DNA of 64,000 bases from positions 40,502-104,501 of the forward strand of contig NZ_HG003685.1 in NCBI RefSeq assembly GCF_000312365.2. The letters run 5' to 3'. Made by a program: the position numbers and the translations under genes. The notes under the pieces were generated by a model. The model was given only the letters and a program-made list of their open reading frames with translations. It ran no database searches and was not told the DNA's origin. Positions 8,185 through 17,710 of the stretch are shown here, piece after piece (positions within the stretch are counted from its first letter, which is position 1; each line of letters starts with the position of its first letter). Source of the stretch: Anaerococcus provencensis (GTDB taxonomy: Bacteria > Bacillota > Clostridia > Tissierellales > Peptoniphilaceae).

Positions 8185-10824
8185 ATGGACACAAAATATA
8201 ATCCTCTAGGATTTGAAAAAGAAATTTACCACAAATGGGAAGATGGTGGATACTTTAAGGCTGATGTAAACAAGGACAAGAAGCCATTTACTATAGTAAT
8301 GCCACCACCAAATGTAACAGGACAACTTCACCTAGGCCATGCTCTAAACAATACTATCCAAGATATTATCATTCGCTATAAAAGAATGGCTGGCTTTGAG
8401 GCCCTATGGATACCTGGCACAGACCACGCTTCTATATCTACAGAAGCAAAGGTTGTTGGGAAGATTCGTGGTGAAGGTCACACTAAGAAAGACCTAGGCC
8501 GCGAGAAGTTTTTAGAAGAAGCTTGGGCTTGGACAGAAAAATATGGTGGTACAATCAAAAAACAACTAAGAACCATAGGAGTTTCTTGTGATTGGGACTA
8601 CGATAGCTTTACCATGGATGAGAACCTAACTCGTGCTGTTAAAAAAGTTTTCAAAAAAATGTACGATGATGGTCTAATTTATCAAGGCAACAGGATTGTA
8701 AACTGGGATGTAGAAGCAGAGACAGCTATATCTGATGCAGAAGTTTACCACGAAGAAAAAGAAGGTAATCTTTGGTATATCAAATACTTCTTTGAAGATA
8801 GCGAGGATTACATCACAATAGCAACTACTCGTCCAGAAACTATGTTTGGCGACCTAGCAGTTGCTGTAAACCCAGAAGATCCTAGATTTAAGGACAAAAT
8901 AGGCAAAAATGTAATACTTCCAATTGTCGGTAGAAAATTACCAATAATAGAAGATTCCTATGTTGATATGGAATATGGTACAGGTTGTGTAAAAATAACC
9001 CCATCCCATGACCCAAATGACTTCGAAGTTGGAGCTCGTCATGACCTCGGCCAATGCGTAGTAATTGACACAAAAGGACACATAAAAGATGGCTATGGAA
9101 AATATTCTGGACTAGAAAGGTATGAGGCACGTAAGGCCTTAGTAGCTGAACTTGAGGAAGAGGGATATTTAGAAAAAATCGAAAGTCTAACACATGCTGT
9201 AGGTTATAGCGAGAGGACAAATGTTGTAATCGAACCACTTATATCAAAACAATGGTTTGTAAAAATGGATGGCCTTGCTAAAATGGCTATTGATGCTTAC
9301 GAAGATGGTGAACTTAAACTAATACCAGAATCACTAGGTAAAACTTACATGAACTGGCTAAACAACATTCGCGATTGGACTATATCTCGTCAACTATGGT
9401 GGGGACATAGATTACCAGTATTCTATACCGATGATGGAGAAATAATAGTTTCAGAAGATGAGCCAGATGAAAATGGAATGCTTGATGGTGTTCATGTGAC
9501 CCAAGAAGAAGATACACTAGATACTTGGTTCTCATCAGCCCTTTGGCCATTTGCAACACTTGGTTGGCCAGAAGAAAATGAGAAGCTGGACTACTTCTTC
9601 CCAACAGATATCCTCATAACAGGTTATGACATAATATTTTTCTGGGTAATCAGAATGGTATTCTCATCCCTTTACACAACAGGCAAAGTGCCTTTTGACC
9701 ACGTATTATTTACAGGCCTTATCCGCGATCCACAAGGACGCAAGATGAGCAAGTCCTTGGGCAATGGCGTAGATCCAATAGAAGTTGTAGACCAATATGG
9801 TGCTGATGCCTTAAGATTTACCCTAATCACAGGAAATAGTCCAGGCAATGATATGCGCTATGATGAAAAGAGAATTGTAGCAAGCAGAAACTTTGCCAAC
9901 AAACTTTGGAATGCAAGTCGTTTTGTTCTTATGAATATAGAAGAAGGCGACGATTTAGACTTCTCAACAATCAAAAACCTAGAACTTGAAGACAAGTGGA
10001 TATTAAAACGCCTAAACAATGTAATCGAAGAAGTTACAAAGAACCTCGAAAATTACGAGATAGGTTTAGCTGCATCTAGGATAGAAAACTTCATCTGGGA
10101 AGAATACTGCGACTGGTATATAGAATTTGCTAAGTTAAGATTATATGGAGAAGACGAAGAAGCTAAGGCGGATGTAAAGAAAGTTTTACTATATGTTCTA
10201 AACAAAATGATTGCCCTACTTCATCCATTTATGCCATTTATTACAGAAGAAATTTATTCAGCCCTACCAGACAAAAAAGACATGCTAATTGTTGAAGAAT
10301 GGCCAAGATTTGAAGAAAAATTTGAATTTATCAACGAAGAAGCCACAGTAAATTCAGCTATCGAAGCTATCACAGCAATTAGAAACCAAAGAGCAACTCT
10401 AAATGTAGGTGCAAAAACCAAACAAAATTTGATAATCCTTGCAGAAAATGAATCATACAAGAACTTACTAGATGAGCTTAAAGATCAATTTGTAAATCTT
10501 GCAAATGCCGGAGATGTAAAAGTTTTATTAAAAGAAGAATTTAATGAAGACAAAGAAGGCCTTGTAAACCTTGTATTTAATGAATTTACTGTACTAATGA
10601 GTCTTGATGATTTGATGGATTATGATAAAGAAAGAGCTCGTCTAAATGATGAAATCAAGAGACTAGAAAGTGAAATAAAAAGGGCAAGTGGCAAACTAAA
10701 CAATCAAAACTTCGTAAACAAGGCTCCAGAAGCTGTTGTTAATGAGGAACGTGAGAAACTTGCCAACTATGAAGACTTATTAGAAAAAACCAAGGCTTCA
10801 CTAGAAGAAATAAGAGATAAGTAA
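8185..10824 (+). CDS. valS: Valyl-tRNA synthetase
   Basis: 879 residues, full length. This is a class Ia aminoacyl-tRNA synthetase charging tRNA-Val. The HIGH motif is HLGH (49-52) after 'PPPNVTGQL'; the KMSKS motif is at 520-524. The CP1 editing domain contains 'ATTRPETMFGDLAVAV'. The C-terminal 65 residues form a charged coiled coil ('DDEIKRLESEIKRASGKL') typical of ValRS. AAGGAG lies before the ATG. It is first in a run of four closely spaced genes and is controlled by the T-box upstream. Confidence 0.98.
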   Translation: MDTKYNPLGFEKEIYHKWEDGGYFKADVNKDKKPFTIVMPPPNVTGQLHLGHALNNTIQDIIIRYKRMAGFEALWIPGTDHASISTEAKVVGKIRGEGHTKKDLGREKFLEEAWAWTEKYGGTIKKQLRTIGVSCDWDYDSFTMDENLTRAVKKVFKKMYDDGLIYQGNRIVNWDVEAETAISDAEVYHEEKEGNLWYIKYFFEDSEDYITIATTRPETMFGDLAVAVNPEDPRFKDKIGKNVILPIVGRKLPIIEDSYVDMEYGTGCVKITPSHDPNDFEVGARHDLGQCVVIDTKGHIKDGYGKYSGLERYEARKALVAELEEEGYLEKIESLTHAVGYSERTNVVIEPLISKQWFVKMDGLAKMAIDAYEDGELKLIPESLGKTYMNWLNNIRDWTISRQLWWGHRLPVFYTDDGEIIVSEDEPDENGMLDGVHVTQEEDTLDTWFSSALWPFATLGWPEENEKLDYFFPTDILITGYDIIFFWVIRMVFSSLYTTGKVPFDHVLFTGLIRDPQGRKMSKSLGNGVDPIEVVDQYGADALRFTLITGNSPGNDMRYDEKRIVASRNFANKLWNASRFVLMNIEEGDDLDFSTIKNLELEDKWILKRLNNVIEEVTKNLENYEIGLAASRIENFIWEEYCDWYIEFAKLRLYGEDEEAKADVKKVLLYVLNKMIALLHPFMPFITEEIYSALPDKKDMLIVEEWPRFEEKFEFINEEATVNSAIEAITAIRNQRATLNVGAKTKQNLIILAENESYKNLLDELKDQFVNLANAGDVKVLLKEEFNEDKEGLVNLVFNEFTVLMSLDDLMDYDKERARLNDEIKRLESEIKRASGKLNNQNFVNKAPEAVVNEEREKLANYEDLLEKTKASLEEIRDK

Positions 10825-11552
10825 TGTATGAAGATTTTTCCTATATATATGACAAACTAAGCTTTGATATAGAATATGAGAAATACGCTCAAAATATCTT
10901 AAGTCTAGTAGAAAAAAATAATATAAAAAAAGATAAGATGCTAGAGCTTGCAGCAGGTTCTGGCATGCTTACAAATTTTTTCTTTGATGAATTTAAAGAG
11001 ATAGATGCCCTTGACATATCAACAGATATGCTAAATGTATTTGCAGAAAAATATGACAATGACAATGTAAATTTGATTTACTATGATATGGTAGAATATG
11101 AAAATCCTGGAGCCTACGACCTGATAGTAATACTCCTAGATTCCATAAACTATGTCACAAATCCCAAAGACTTGGAGAAATTAATAGCAAATTGTTACAA
11201 AAACCTCAAAGAGCATGGACTCTTGATTTTAGATATCAATTCCGAGTATAAGATGCGTGAAATCTTTGGATCAAACTGCTATGTCTACGAATACGAAGAT
11301 ATATTCTACACCTGGGATAATTTCATGGAAGATGATCTAGTAGATATGCACCTAAACTTCTTTGTAGAAAATGAAGACGGATCCTACAAAAGAATCTATG
11401 AATACCAACAAGAAAGGGTATATGAGAGGGAATATATAAATAATATTTTACATCAAAAAGGATTTAAAGATGTCAAAATGTTTGACGAAGATACTATGGA
11501 TAGGGTGGATGATCAAACAATGCGCATCCTATTTCAAGCAGTAAGGAAATGA
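10824..11552 (+). CDS. SAM-dependent class I methyltransferase
   Basis: 242 residues. Motif I is 'LELAAGSG' (40-47), followed by an acidic strand end ('IDALDIST') and 'YDLIVILLDSINYV' as motif IV, giving the Rossmann-like methyltransferase fold. The substrate cannot be inferred. The start codon shares one base with the valS stop (TAATG), so translation is coupled; a link to tRNA or translation is possible but rests on position only. Confidence 0.85.
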   Translation: MYEDFSYIYDKLSFDIEYEKYAQNILSLVEKNNIKKDKMLELAAGSGMLTNFFFDEFKEIDALDISTDMLNVFAEKYDNDNVNLIYYDMVEYENPGAYDLIVILLDSINYVTNPKDLEKLIANCYKNLKEHGLLILDINSEYKMREIFGSNCYVYEYEDIFYTWDNFMEDDLVDMHLNFFVENEDGSYKRIYEYQQERVYEREYINNILHQKGFKDVKMFDEDTMDRVDDQTMRILFQAVRK

Positions 11553-11553
11553 C

Positions 11554-11769
11554 ATGGAAACAGGAATAGTTAAATTTTTTGATAATAAAAAAGGATATGG
11601 TTTTATTCAGTCATCTGATGGAATTGACTATTTTGTTCACTTTACTAGTATTATATCTGATGATGACTACAAAAAACTTGACCAAGGTGATAGGGTTTCT
11701 TTTGATGGAGAAGATGGGCCAAGGGGGCCTTCTGCTATCAATGTGAGAAAAATGGAGGATGATTTATGA
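11554..11769 (+). CDS. Cold-shock domain protein
   Basis: 71 residues, one OB-fold. It has RNP1 as 'KGYGFIQ' and RNP2 as 'YFVHFTSI', the nucleic-acid-binding motifs of the CspA family. The C-terminal part is acidic and less conserved than in CspA/CspB ('GEDGPRGPSAINV'), as in divergent CSD proteins. It lies between a methyltransferase and a hydrolase, with a 4-nt overlap (ATGA) with the latter. Confidence 0.9.
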   Translation: METGIVKFFDNKKGYGFIQSSDGIDYFVHFTSIISDDDYKKLDQGDRVSFDGEDGPRGPSAINVRKMEDDL

Positions 11770-12776
11770 GTGCAAAAACAATTTGGATTATAATAGCCAT
11801 ATTAATTCTCTTTCCTCAATTTTATTACTTTAAAATTACTAGAGATTTTGAAGGGGTTAGGAATACTAGAAAGTATTTTATTAGGAATAAGAGAATTTTT
11901 GATGATCACCAAGAGATTTATCTTACAAATTACGATGGCCACGATATTTTTCTAAGGCTCTACGAAGTGGCCGAACCCAAGGCAATAGTACATATAATCC
12001 ATGGTATGGCAGAGCATTCTTATAATTATATAGATTTTATAAAGTATCTAAATGCCAATGGGTTTACAGTCGTTGCCCACGATCATAGGGGCCATGGTAA
12101 GAGTATTTCTGAAAAGTATCCAACTGGCTATATGAGACTTACAGAAGAAGTCATTAATGACGTCTATGCTGTAAATTCATTTGCTAGAGAAACTCATCCG
12201 GGCCTAAAAGTTTATATGATAGGACACTCTATGGGTTCTATGATTTCAAGACTTTACCTACAAAAGTATGACGATACTATAGATAAGCTAGTACTTACTG
12301 GAACTGTTGAACATAGCAAGGTTGCTGGATTTGGACTTTTTCTAGGTAATATTATCACTTTCTATTTCAACAAATATCAGCCGGCTATCTTAAGCCCACT
12401 TTTGCCAGGATTTAAGGGTGATGACACTTGGATTTCCTATAATATGGACAATGTTATTAACAAGAGAAATGATAAGCAAAGAGTCCAAACCTTCTTAGAG
12501 CGTGGTGTGGTTACAATTATAGATATGAATAATAAGATGTCGAAAGTCAGAAGATACATGGTGAAAAACCCGGAATTAGAGATTTTATCTGCAACAGGCG
12601 CAGATGACATAGTAACAGGATCTGATAAGGGCCTTGAAGATAGCATTAATACTCTTAAAAAAGCAGGCTATACAAATATTGACAATGTTGTTTATGATCA
12701 TATGCGCCACGAAATACTTAATGAAGAAGATAGGTCTATAGTTTATCTAGATATACTAGAATTTTTTAATATGTAG
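11766..12776 (+). CDS. Alpha/beta hydrolase, lysophospholipase/monoacylglycerol lipase-like
   Basis: 336 residues. It has an N-terminal hydrophobic segment (about 5-22), then the 'serine aminopeptidase S33/Hydrolase_4' pattern: 'IIHGMAEHSYNY' (78-89), 'VAHDHRGHGKS' (103-113) and the nucleophile elbow 'GHSMGS' with Ser155. The likely acid is Asp280 or Asp281 in 'TGADDIVTG' and the base is about His315 in 'DHMRHEI'. The 'HGMAEHS' and 'DHRGHGKS' combination is typical of monoglyceride lipase/lysophospholipase L2-like enzymes. It is probably membrane-tethered and acts on lipid esters. Confidence 0.82.
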   Translation: MSAKTIWIIIAILILFPQFYYFKITRDFEGVRNTRKYFIRNKRIFDDHQEIYLTNYDGHDIFLRLYEVAEPKAIVHIIHGMAEHSYNYIDFIKYLNANGFTVVAHDHRGHGKSISEKYPTGYMRLTEEVINDVYAVNSFARETHPGLKVYMIGHSMGSMISRLYLQKYDDTIDKLVLTGTVEHSKVAGFGLFLGNIITFYFNKYQPAILSPLLPGFKGDDTWISYNMDNVINKRNDKQRVQTFLERGVVTIIDMNNKMSKVRRYMVKNPELEILSATGADDIVTGSDKGLEDSINTLKKAGYTNIDNVVYDHMRHEILNEEDRSIVYLDILEFFNM

Positions 12777-12783
12777 ATTGAAG

Positions 12784-12810
12784 AAAGCTCCGATTGAGGA
12801 GCTTTTATTT
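12784..12810. terminator. Terminator between the hydrolase and rhodanese genes
   Basis: Stem aaagctcc (12784-12791), 5-nt loop, aggagcttt, then ttttattt. It lies between converging genes and can serve both. Confidence 0.8.
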
Positions 12811-13104
12811 TGTCAATTTATAATCGTAATAAGCTACTCCTGGTGCGATAGTTATATCATCAATACCTGCTCCTTGTAAGATGGACGCGGCATAGGAACT
12901 GCGATTATTGGTCCTACAATGTAGTACTATTGGCTTATCTAAATTTCTAAATTCATCAATATGCTCTGAGACTTCATCGTAGGGAATGTTGATAGCTCCC
13001 TTGATATGACCAAGTTTGTACTCTTCCTTGCTTCTAACATCATAAATAACATAAGAATCCAAGTTATTTTCCAAGTCGCTTCCGCTAATTTCTTTAAAGT
13101 TCAT
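12805..13104 (-). CDS. Single-domain rhodanese-like protein
   Basis: 99 residues, one rhodanese domain. 'YDVRSKEEYKLGHIKGAINIP' is the conserved entry strand and CH2A-like segment. The active-site loop is CRTNNRS with Cys63, of the right length for sulfurtransfer. AGGAGGAG precedes the ATG. It is a single-gene unit. Such proteins (PspE/GlpE-like) accept persulfide sulfur; the partner is unknown. Confidence 0.9.
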   Translation of the reverse strand: MNFKEISGSDLENNLDSYVIYDVRSKEEYKLGHIKGAINIPYDEVSEHIDEFRNLDKPIVLHCRTNNRSSYAASILQGAGIDDITIAPGVAYYDYKLTK

Positions 13105-13283
13105 ATTCTCCTCCTAAAAATAATATACTTCATTTTATAATTGTATTTATAGGTAATATTTATTATAATTATACTGTAGTGTTTATTTTTAAAATATGCT
13201 ACAAGAGGTTAAAATCTTAACAAAGAACCTAGAAGATTCTATAAGGTTAATGATGAAAAACAATTAAAATAAAATTATAATTA

Positions 13284-13312
13284 TTGACATTTTCTAGTTT
13301 TCATTTTAAGAT
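13284..13312 (+). promoter_or_regulatory. Promoter of the DUF969-DUF979-pcp operon
   Basis: TTGACA (13284-13289), 17 nt, TAAGAT (13307-13312), about 30 nt before the start codon. The rest of the 236-bp intergenic space shows no other clear element. Confidence 0.55.
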
Positions 13313-13340
13313 TATATAAATATTTTAAAGGAGGATTTAT

Positions 13341-14006
13341 ATGGAATATTTAAAACTAATTGGTATTCTGATAATTGTACTTGGCTTTATTTTCAAATTA
13401 AATATTGTATTCACAGTTATTTTATCAGGATTTATCACAGCTTTAGTATCTGGAATTTCAATAGGAGAATTCCTTAGTATACTTGGCGAAAACTTTGTCA
13501 ACCAGAGAATAGTAACCTTATTTATAATTACCTTGCCGGTAATAGGACTATCGGAACAATTCGGATTAAAACAATCTGCAGAAAAAATTGTTAAAAAACG
13601 CGACAACCTTTCACCTGGAGCATTGTATAGTGTATATCTACTATTTAGGGAACTAGCAGGATTTTTCTCAATGAGAATCTATGGTCTTGTACAATTTGTA
13701 AGGCCTATTATCTTCCCAATGGCAGAAGCATCATATGAGAAACAAAGTGGTAAATTAGAGAAAAAAGATAGCGAGAAATTAAAATCAAGAGCAGCTGCTA
13801 TGGAAAACTTTGGTAACTTCTTTGCTCAAAATACCTTTATAGGTGCAGGCGGGGTTTTGCTAATAGTTGGTCAAATGGAGTCTCTTGGATATCCTGTGAC
13901 AAATGCTGATATTGCAGGCAAATCACTACCAATTGCTATAATTTGTTTAGTACTCGGTGTCATCAAAAACATCATTGATGATAAGAGAATGAAAGGGGGC
14001 AAATAA
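13341..14006 (+). CDS. 5-oxoproline transporter, DUF969 family subunit
   Basis: 221 residues with about five to six membrane segments. The DUF969 family is found beside DUF979 and pyroglutamyl peptidase in Firmicutes, exactly as here, and database annotation names the pair a 5-oxoproline transporter. It shows 'ELAGFFSMRIYGLVQFVRPIIFPMAE' in small pieces typical of the family and a soluble loop of charged residues (about 135-150). GGAGG precedes the ATG. The stop codon overlaps the next start by one base. Confidence 0.85.
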   Translation: MEYLKLIGILIIVLGFIFKLNIVFTVILSGFITALVSGISIGEFLSILGENFVNQRIVTLFIITLPVIGLSEQFGLKQSAEKIVKKRDNLSPGALYSVYLLFRELAGFFSMRIYGLVQFVRPIIFPMAEASYEKQSGKLEKKDSEKLKSRAAAMENFGNFFAQNTFIGAGGVLLIVGQMESLGYPVTNADIAGKSLPIAIICLVLGVIKNIIDDKRMKGGK

Positions 14007-14950
14007 TGACAATGTTTGGAATGCCAGCTGAAGAATTCTTTGCGAAATTTTTGGAATTTATTTATGTCCTAATTGGCCTACAATTTTTCTATACTGCTTA
14101 TAGAGTTTTTAAGGCTGAGGATAATGATAAGAAAGTGACAACAATGGCCTTTTGGATAATACTTGGTGTATTATTTGCCTTTGGTAAACTAATCCCACCA
14201 ATGGTGGCAGGTGCACTTGTAGTAGTAATAGGAATTATTTCATTAATCAATGGTATTGTAGTCAAAGGTGCAATAACTAATGATGAAGCTACAGAAATTG
14301 AAGGATCAAACAGACTTGGTAACAAGATTTTCATACCAGTAATTGTTATGGCAGTCCTTGCAATAATATTAGCAAAACTTATACCAGAATCAAGCTCATC
14401 AATCCTTGGCTTTACCGCAATAGTAGCTCTTGTAATTATAATGATTATGACAAAAACAAGTTTTGCAGGAATGATGAAACAATCAGATAGGATGGTTCAA
14501 CAAGTTGGTGCAGTTGCAATACTTCCACAATTACTTGCAGCTCTTGGTGCAATCTTTGCAGCAGCAGGTGTAGGTGATGTAATAGCATCAATAATCGGTG
14601 GCATGATTCCAACTATTTCCCCATGGACAGGATCTATTGCTTATGTCCTAGGCATGGTAATATTTACAGCTATAATGGGCAATGCCTTTGCGGCCTTTAC
14701 TGTTATTACAGCAGGAATTGGAGTTCCATTTGTTATAGCTCAAGGGGCAGATCCAGCTATAGCGGCAGCTCTAGCAATGACAGCAGGATATTGTGGTACC
14801 CTTCTAACACCTATGGCAGGAAACTTCAACGTACTACCAGTAGGTTTACTAGAGATGGAAGATAAAAATGGGGTAATAAAAGAACAGGCACTATTCTCTA
14901 TACTTATGATAGTAGTTCACATACTATTGATGAGATTTTGGGCCTTTTAG
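14006..14950 (+). CDS. 5-oxoproline transporter, DUF979 family subunit
   Basis: 314 residues, about nine membrane segments. The DUF979 signature region is near the C-terminus: 'MGNAFAAFTVITAGIGVPF' and 'TAGYCGTLLTPMAGNFN'. It works with the DUF969 protein as a two-part permease. The small-residue motif with GTLLTPMAGN recalls ion-coupled transporter re-entrant loops. It is translated one base after DUF969 and 9 nt before pcp, which supports uptake or recycling of pyroglutamate or pyroglutamyl peptides. Confidence 0.85.
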   Translation: MTMFGMPAEEFFAKFLEFIYVLIGLQFFYTAYRVFKAEDNDKKVTTMAFWIILGVLFAFGKLIPPMVAGALVVVIGIISLINGIVVKGAITNDEATEIEGSNRLGNKIFIPVIVMAVLAIILAKLIPESSSSILGFTAIVALVIIMIMTKTSFAGMMKQSDRMVQQVGAVAILPQLLAALGAIFAAAGVGDVIASIIGGMIPTISPWTGSIAYVLGMVIFTAIMGNAFAAFTVITAGIGVPFVIAQGADPAIAAALAMTAGYCGTLLTPMAGNFNVLPVGLLEMEDKNGVIKEQALFSILMIVVHILLMRFWAF

Positions 14951-14959
14951 GAGGTAATA

Positions 14960-15604
14960 ATGAAAATATTAGTAACAGGATTTGATCCTTTTGGAGGAGA
15001 ACCAACAAATCCAGCTATCGAATCTGTAAAAAGAATAGACGAAAAGATCGAAGGAGCAGAGATAATAAAGCTAGAAATACCAACAGTATTTCACAAGGCT
15101 GCTGATGTAGTTGAAGCAAAAATCAAAGAAGTTCAACCAGATGTGATCCTTTCAATTGGCCAAGCCGGTGGAAGATATGGTATAACAGTAGAACGTGTTG
15201 CAATCAACGAAGATGATGCTCGTATAGAAGATAATGAAGGCAACCAACCAATAGATGTAAAAATCAGAGAAGATGGCGCTCCAGCATATTTTGCAAGCCT
15301 ACCAATCAAGGCTATGGTAGAAGAAATTAAAAAGGAAAATATTCCAGCAAGTGTATCAAACTCAGCGGGTACTTTTGTATGCAACCACATCATGTACCAA
15401 GACTTATACCTGGCAGAAAAATATGGAAATATAAAAGCAGGATTTATCCATGTGCCATTTTTGACGGAACAAGTTGTAGATAAGCCTAACACAGCGTCAA
15501 TGAGCCTAGAGGATATAGTAAAAGGCTTAAATGCGGCTATAAGGGCCATTGTAAAATACGATGGCAAAAAAGATTTGGATGTAACGGGTGGAGCAACCCA
15601 CTAG
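14960..15604 (+). CDS. pcp: Pyrrolidone-carboxylate peptidase
   Basis: 214 residues, peptidase family C15. It removes N-terminal pyroglutamate from peptides. The catalytic triad is visible: Glu79 in '[10 protein letters not shown]', Cys141 in '[12 protein letters not shown]' and His164 in 'GFIHVPFL'. The length and N-terminal '[17 protein letters not shown]' are standard. It is the last gene of the 5-oxoproline operon and gives the transporter its probable substrate supply. A terminator follows 6 nt after the stop. Confidence 0.97.
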   Translation: MKILVTGFDPFGGEPTNPAIESVKRIDEKIEGAEIIKLEIPTVFHKAADVVEAKIKEVQPDVILSIGQAGGRYGITVERVAINEDDARIEDNEGNQPIDVKIREDGAPAYFASLPIKAMVEEIKKENIPASVSNSAGTFVCNHIMYQDLYLAEKYGNIKAGFIHVPFLTEQVVDKPNTASMSLEDIVKGLNAAIRAIVKYDGKKDLDVTGGATH

Positions 15605-15632
15605 AAAAAGGGCCCAGTTGGGTCTTTTTTTG
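15605..15632 (+). terminator. Terminator after pcp
   Basis: A stem formed by aaaagggccca and tgggtctttt (with two G-T pairs) and a 2-nt loop, followed by a T tract. Confidence 0.8.
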
Positions 15633-15700
15633 TGTGAGATTTTAATAAAAATGGGTAAAATAGGTATAAGATAATCATTAAATATTCATAGGAGGATATT

Positions 15701-15889
15701 ATGGTACAAGAAAATGAAAAAAAAGTTTTCGAAGCTGGTGATAATCAAGAAGTAAACAAAAAATCAAACGAAGATGTTCCAATGAGCAATGGAGAAAACT
15801 GTGGAATCGTTGAGTTCGAAGGTAAAAGAATCAACACATGTGATGGTGAAACTATAGTAGAAAATGGTTACGAAAGCCCAGATAGATAA
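15701..15889 (+). CDS. Small acidic protein, unknown
   Basis: 62 residues, strongly acidic, no membrane segment, two cysteines (Cys34, Cys47). AGGAGG lies 6 nt before the ATG. It is a stand-alone unit: its own upstream region has a TATAAG/ATAAT stretch near 15666 and a 17-bp-stem terminator follows. Such independent strong signals for so short a gene suggest that it is really expressed. No family was recognised. The C-terminal half 'GIVEFEGKRINTCDGETIVENG' in pieces suggests two short beta strands; a metal-binding or peptide role would be a guess. Confidence 0.7.
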   Translation: MVQENEKKVFEAGDNQEVNKKSNEDVPMSNGENCGIVEFEGKRINTCDGETIVENGYESPDR

Positions 15890-15914
15890 GATAAATATTT
15901 AAATAATTATGATT

Positions 15915-15957
15915 AAACTGATTATAATATCGAAAGATATTGTGGTCAGTTTTTTAT
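15915..15957 (+). terminator. Long terminator hairpin after the small acidic protein gene
   Basis: A 17-bp stem without bulges (15915-15931 with 15936-15952, three G-T pairs) closed by a GAAA tetraloop and followed by a T-rich tract. Confidence 0.88.
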
Positions 15958-15973
15958 TTTCATATAATCGTGA

Positions 15974-15979
15974 TATAAT
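15974..15979 (+). promoter_or_regulatory. -10 box of capA
   Basis: Perfect TATAAT 28 nt before the capA start, directly after the preceding terminator. No clear -35 box is seen; the region upstream is the T tract of the terminator. Confidence 0.45.
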
Positions 15980-16007
15980 GAATAAAACTTTATTAGGAAG
16001 GTTACTT

Positions 16008-17156
16008 ATGAAAAAAATTAAAAAATTGATTATTATCAGTTTTCTGAGTATATTTTCATTCGCTAATTTAAACATAGCCAATGCGGAAAGCTCCGAAAAA
16101 CAAAGTACAGATGTCAAAATGGCTCGTTTGTTTTTTGCTGGCGATGTTTTGCCACATATTAACTTTAATAACTATGCTAGAAATTATGGAGCAGGTGACT
16201 ATAATTATGATAGACCCTTTGAAAAATTAAAAGATTATGTATCAAAGAGCGATTATTTTATGGTCAATTGTGAATTTACAACTCATCCAGACCTAGAACC
16301 TTCAGGATATCCAACTTTTAACTCAAATGGAGATATATTTAGAGCTTTAAGTGATATTGGGGTTGATGTTATAACTACTGCCAATAATCACTGTATGGAT
16401 ACTGGCCTAGATGGCCTAGACTATACAATTGATGCCATAAACAAAGCTGGTATAGAAAATGTTGGCACACAAAAAAATAGTACAGACAAAAACTACTTAA
16501 TCAAGGATATAAATGGGATCAAGGTAGGAATACTCGCCTATGCTGAACAATTAAATGGCTTTGAATACTTGCTAGATTCTGCTGAGAAGCTGGCAAAAGT
16601 AAATATGATTGACGATGTCCTTATAAGAAGAGATATTTCTAATGCTCTCAAGGATGGAGCAGAATTCATCATAATTTATCCTCATTGGGGAGTTGAATAC
16701 CAATCATACCCTGAAGAATATCAAATTGAACTTGCCCACGATATGATTGATTGGGGCGCAGACATGGTCATTGGTAACCATCCTCACGTAATTCAACCAA
16801 GGGAAGAATATGAGGCTAAGGATGGTCGCAAGGGGATAATTTATTATTCATTAGGAAATCTCGTTTCCAATCAAAATCACAATAATTTTGATGGAGACTA
16901 TAGGGTAGAGCATGGTCTTTTGGTTGATACAATAATCTATAAGGGAGCTAATGATACAAAGGCAAAGATCTTAAATACGACCTATCATACTACCTGGGTG
17001 GGTACGATTTTTGATGATTATGGCCTGCTTAATAGGGCTTATGTGATAGATGAATACTTATATGGACAAAAAGATGATGTTACAGAAGATGATAGGTATC
17101 TGATGGGAATAGCAGAATCTATGAACTATGATACTATGCATACTATTGTAAGATAA
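16008..17156 (+). CDS. capA: Secreted CapA-family (PGA_cap) metallophosphatase-like protein
   Basis: 382 residues. The N-terminal 'KKIKKLIIISFLSIFSFANLN' region is a signal peptide with probable cleavage after 'ANA' near residue 26. The CapA/PgsA domain shows 'FAGDVLPH' (43-50), 'ANNHCMDTGLDGL', 'YPHWGVEYQ' and 'GNHPHVIQP', the metal-ligand-like motifs of the calcineurin-like PGA_cap family. Some members act in poly-gamma-glutamate capsule export, but no capB/capC genes are nearby, so another cell-surface role is possible. The ATG at 16008 with AGGAAGG before it is chosen; an in-frame start at 15909 would run through the terminator. Confidence 0.88.
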   Translation: MKKIKKLIIISFLSIFSFANLNIANAESSEKQSTDVKMARLFFAGDVLPHINFNNYARNYGAGDYNYDRPFEKLKDYVSKSDYFMVNCEFTTHPDLEPSGYPTFNSNGDIFRALSDIGVDVITTANNHCMDTGLDGLDYTIDAINKAGIENVGTQKNSTDKNYLIKDINGIKVGILAYAEQLNGFEYLLDSAEKLAKVNMIDDVLIRRDISNALKDGAEFIIIYPHWGVEYQSYPEEYQIELAHDMIDWGADMVIGNHPHVIQPREEYEAKDGRKGIIYYSLGNLVSNQNHNNFDGDYRVEHGLLVDTIIYKGANDTKAKILNTTYHTTWVGTIFDDYGLLNRAYVIDEYLYGQKDDVTEDDRYLMGIAESMNYDTMHTIVR

Positions 17157-17169
17157 GGACAAAATAAAG

Positions 17170-17201
17170 GAGCTAGCAAAAATTGCTAGCTCTTTGTTTT
17201 T
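17170..17201 (+). terminator. capA terminator, target of the group IIC intron
   Basis: Ten-bp perfect stem gagctagcaa (17170-17179) / ttgctagctc (17183-17192) and a tctttgttttt tail. The group II intron begins at once after the T tract. The reverse strand also ends in a T-rich run, so before the intron arrived this hairpin could also have ended the opposing lipoprotein gene. Confidence 0.88.
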
Positions 17202-17710
17202 GGTATGACGGGCATGTCATCAATCTGTGGTGAAAGTCCACGAAGGGCGTAGTTGCCAGCGAACCTCATAGCAATTCCCAAGGCTTGTACCGTGAGGTAC
17301 AGGCGAGAAGAAGGGATAGCAAAATTGTAGCCTGACGAACAGAAACCTAATACTAAGGCTTGCACGGTGGACAAGCGAACCAAAAGTCGTGAAGTCCAAA
17401 AGGCAACCGTAAACCATGCAAGTAGATTAGGCAGGTAGACAAGGAAAGATTGATGGCTTATCCCGTGAGGTCTCACTAGCGAATAAGTAGTAGCAACGAA
17501 TAGTGAGAAGTCAGCAAAAGCCATAGTAGTATTGAAGCCTTTGTAATAGAGGTGGAGCGAAGGGCTGAATAATTCAAAGTCAAATGGACTTGCAAAAGTC
17601 TGTATCCATATCCGACGAGAAAATCGTACCAAAGACGTAACGGCGGAAAAATTTCACAGGAGCTAGGAGTAAGAGGATACAGAGCATAACAAAGAAAGGA
17701 GACAATCCAA

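Noticed and set aside
15909-16007. N-terminal extension of capA to 15909
   Set aside because: It would translate through the terminator of the preceding gene and place the signal peptide 33 residues inside; ATG 16008 has a good SD.
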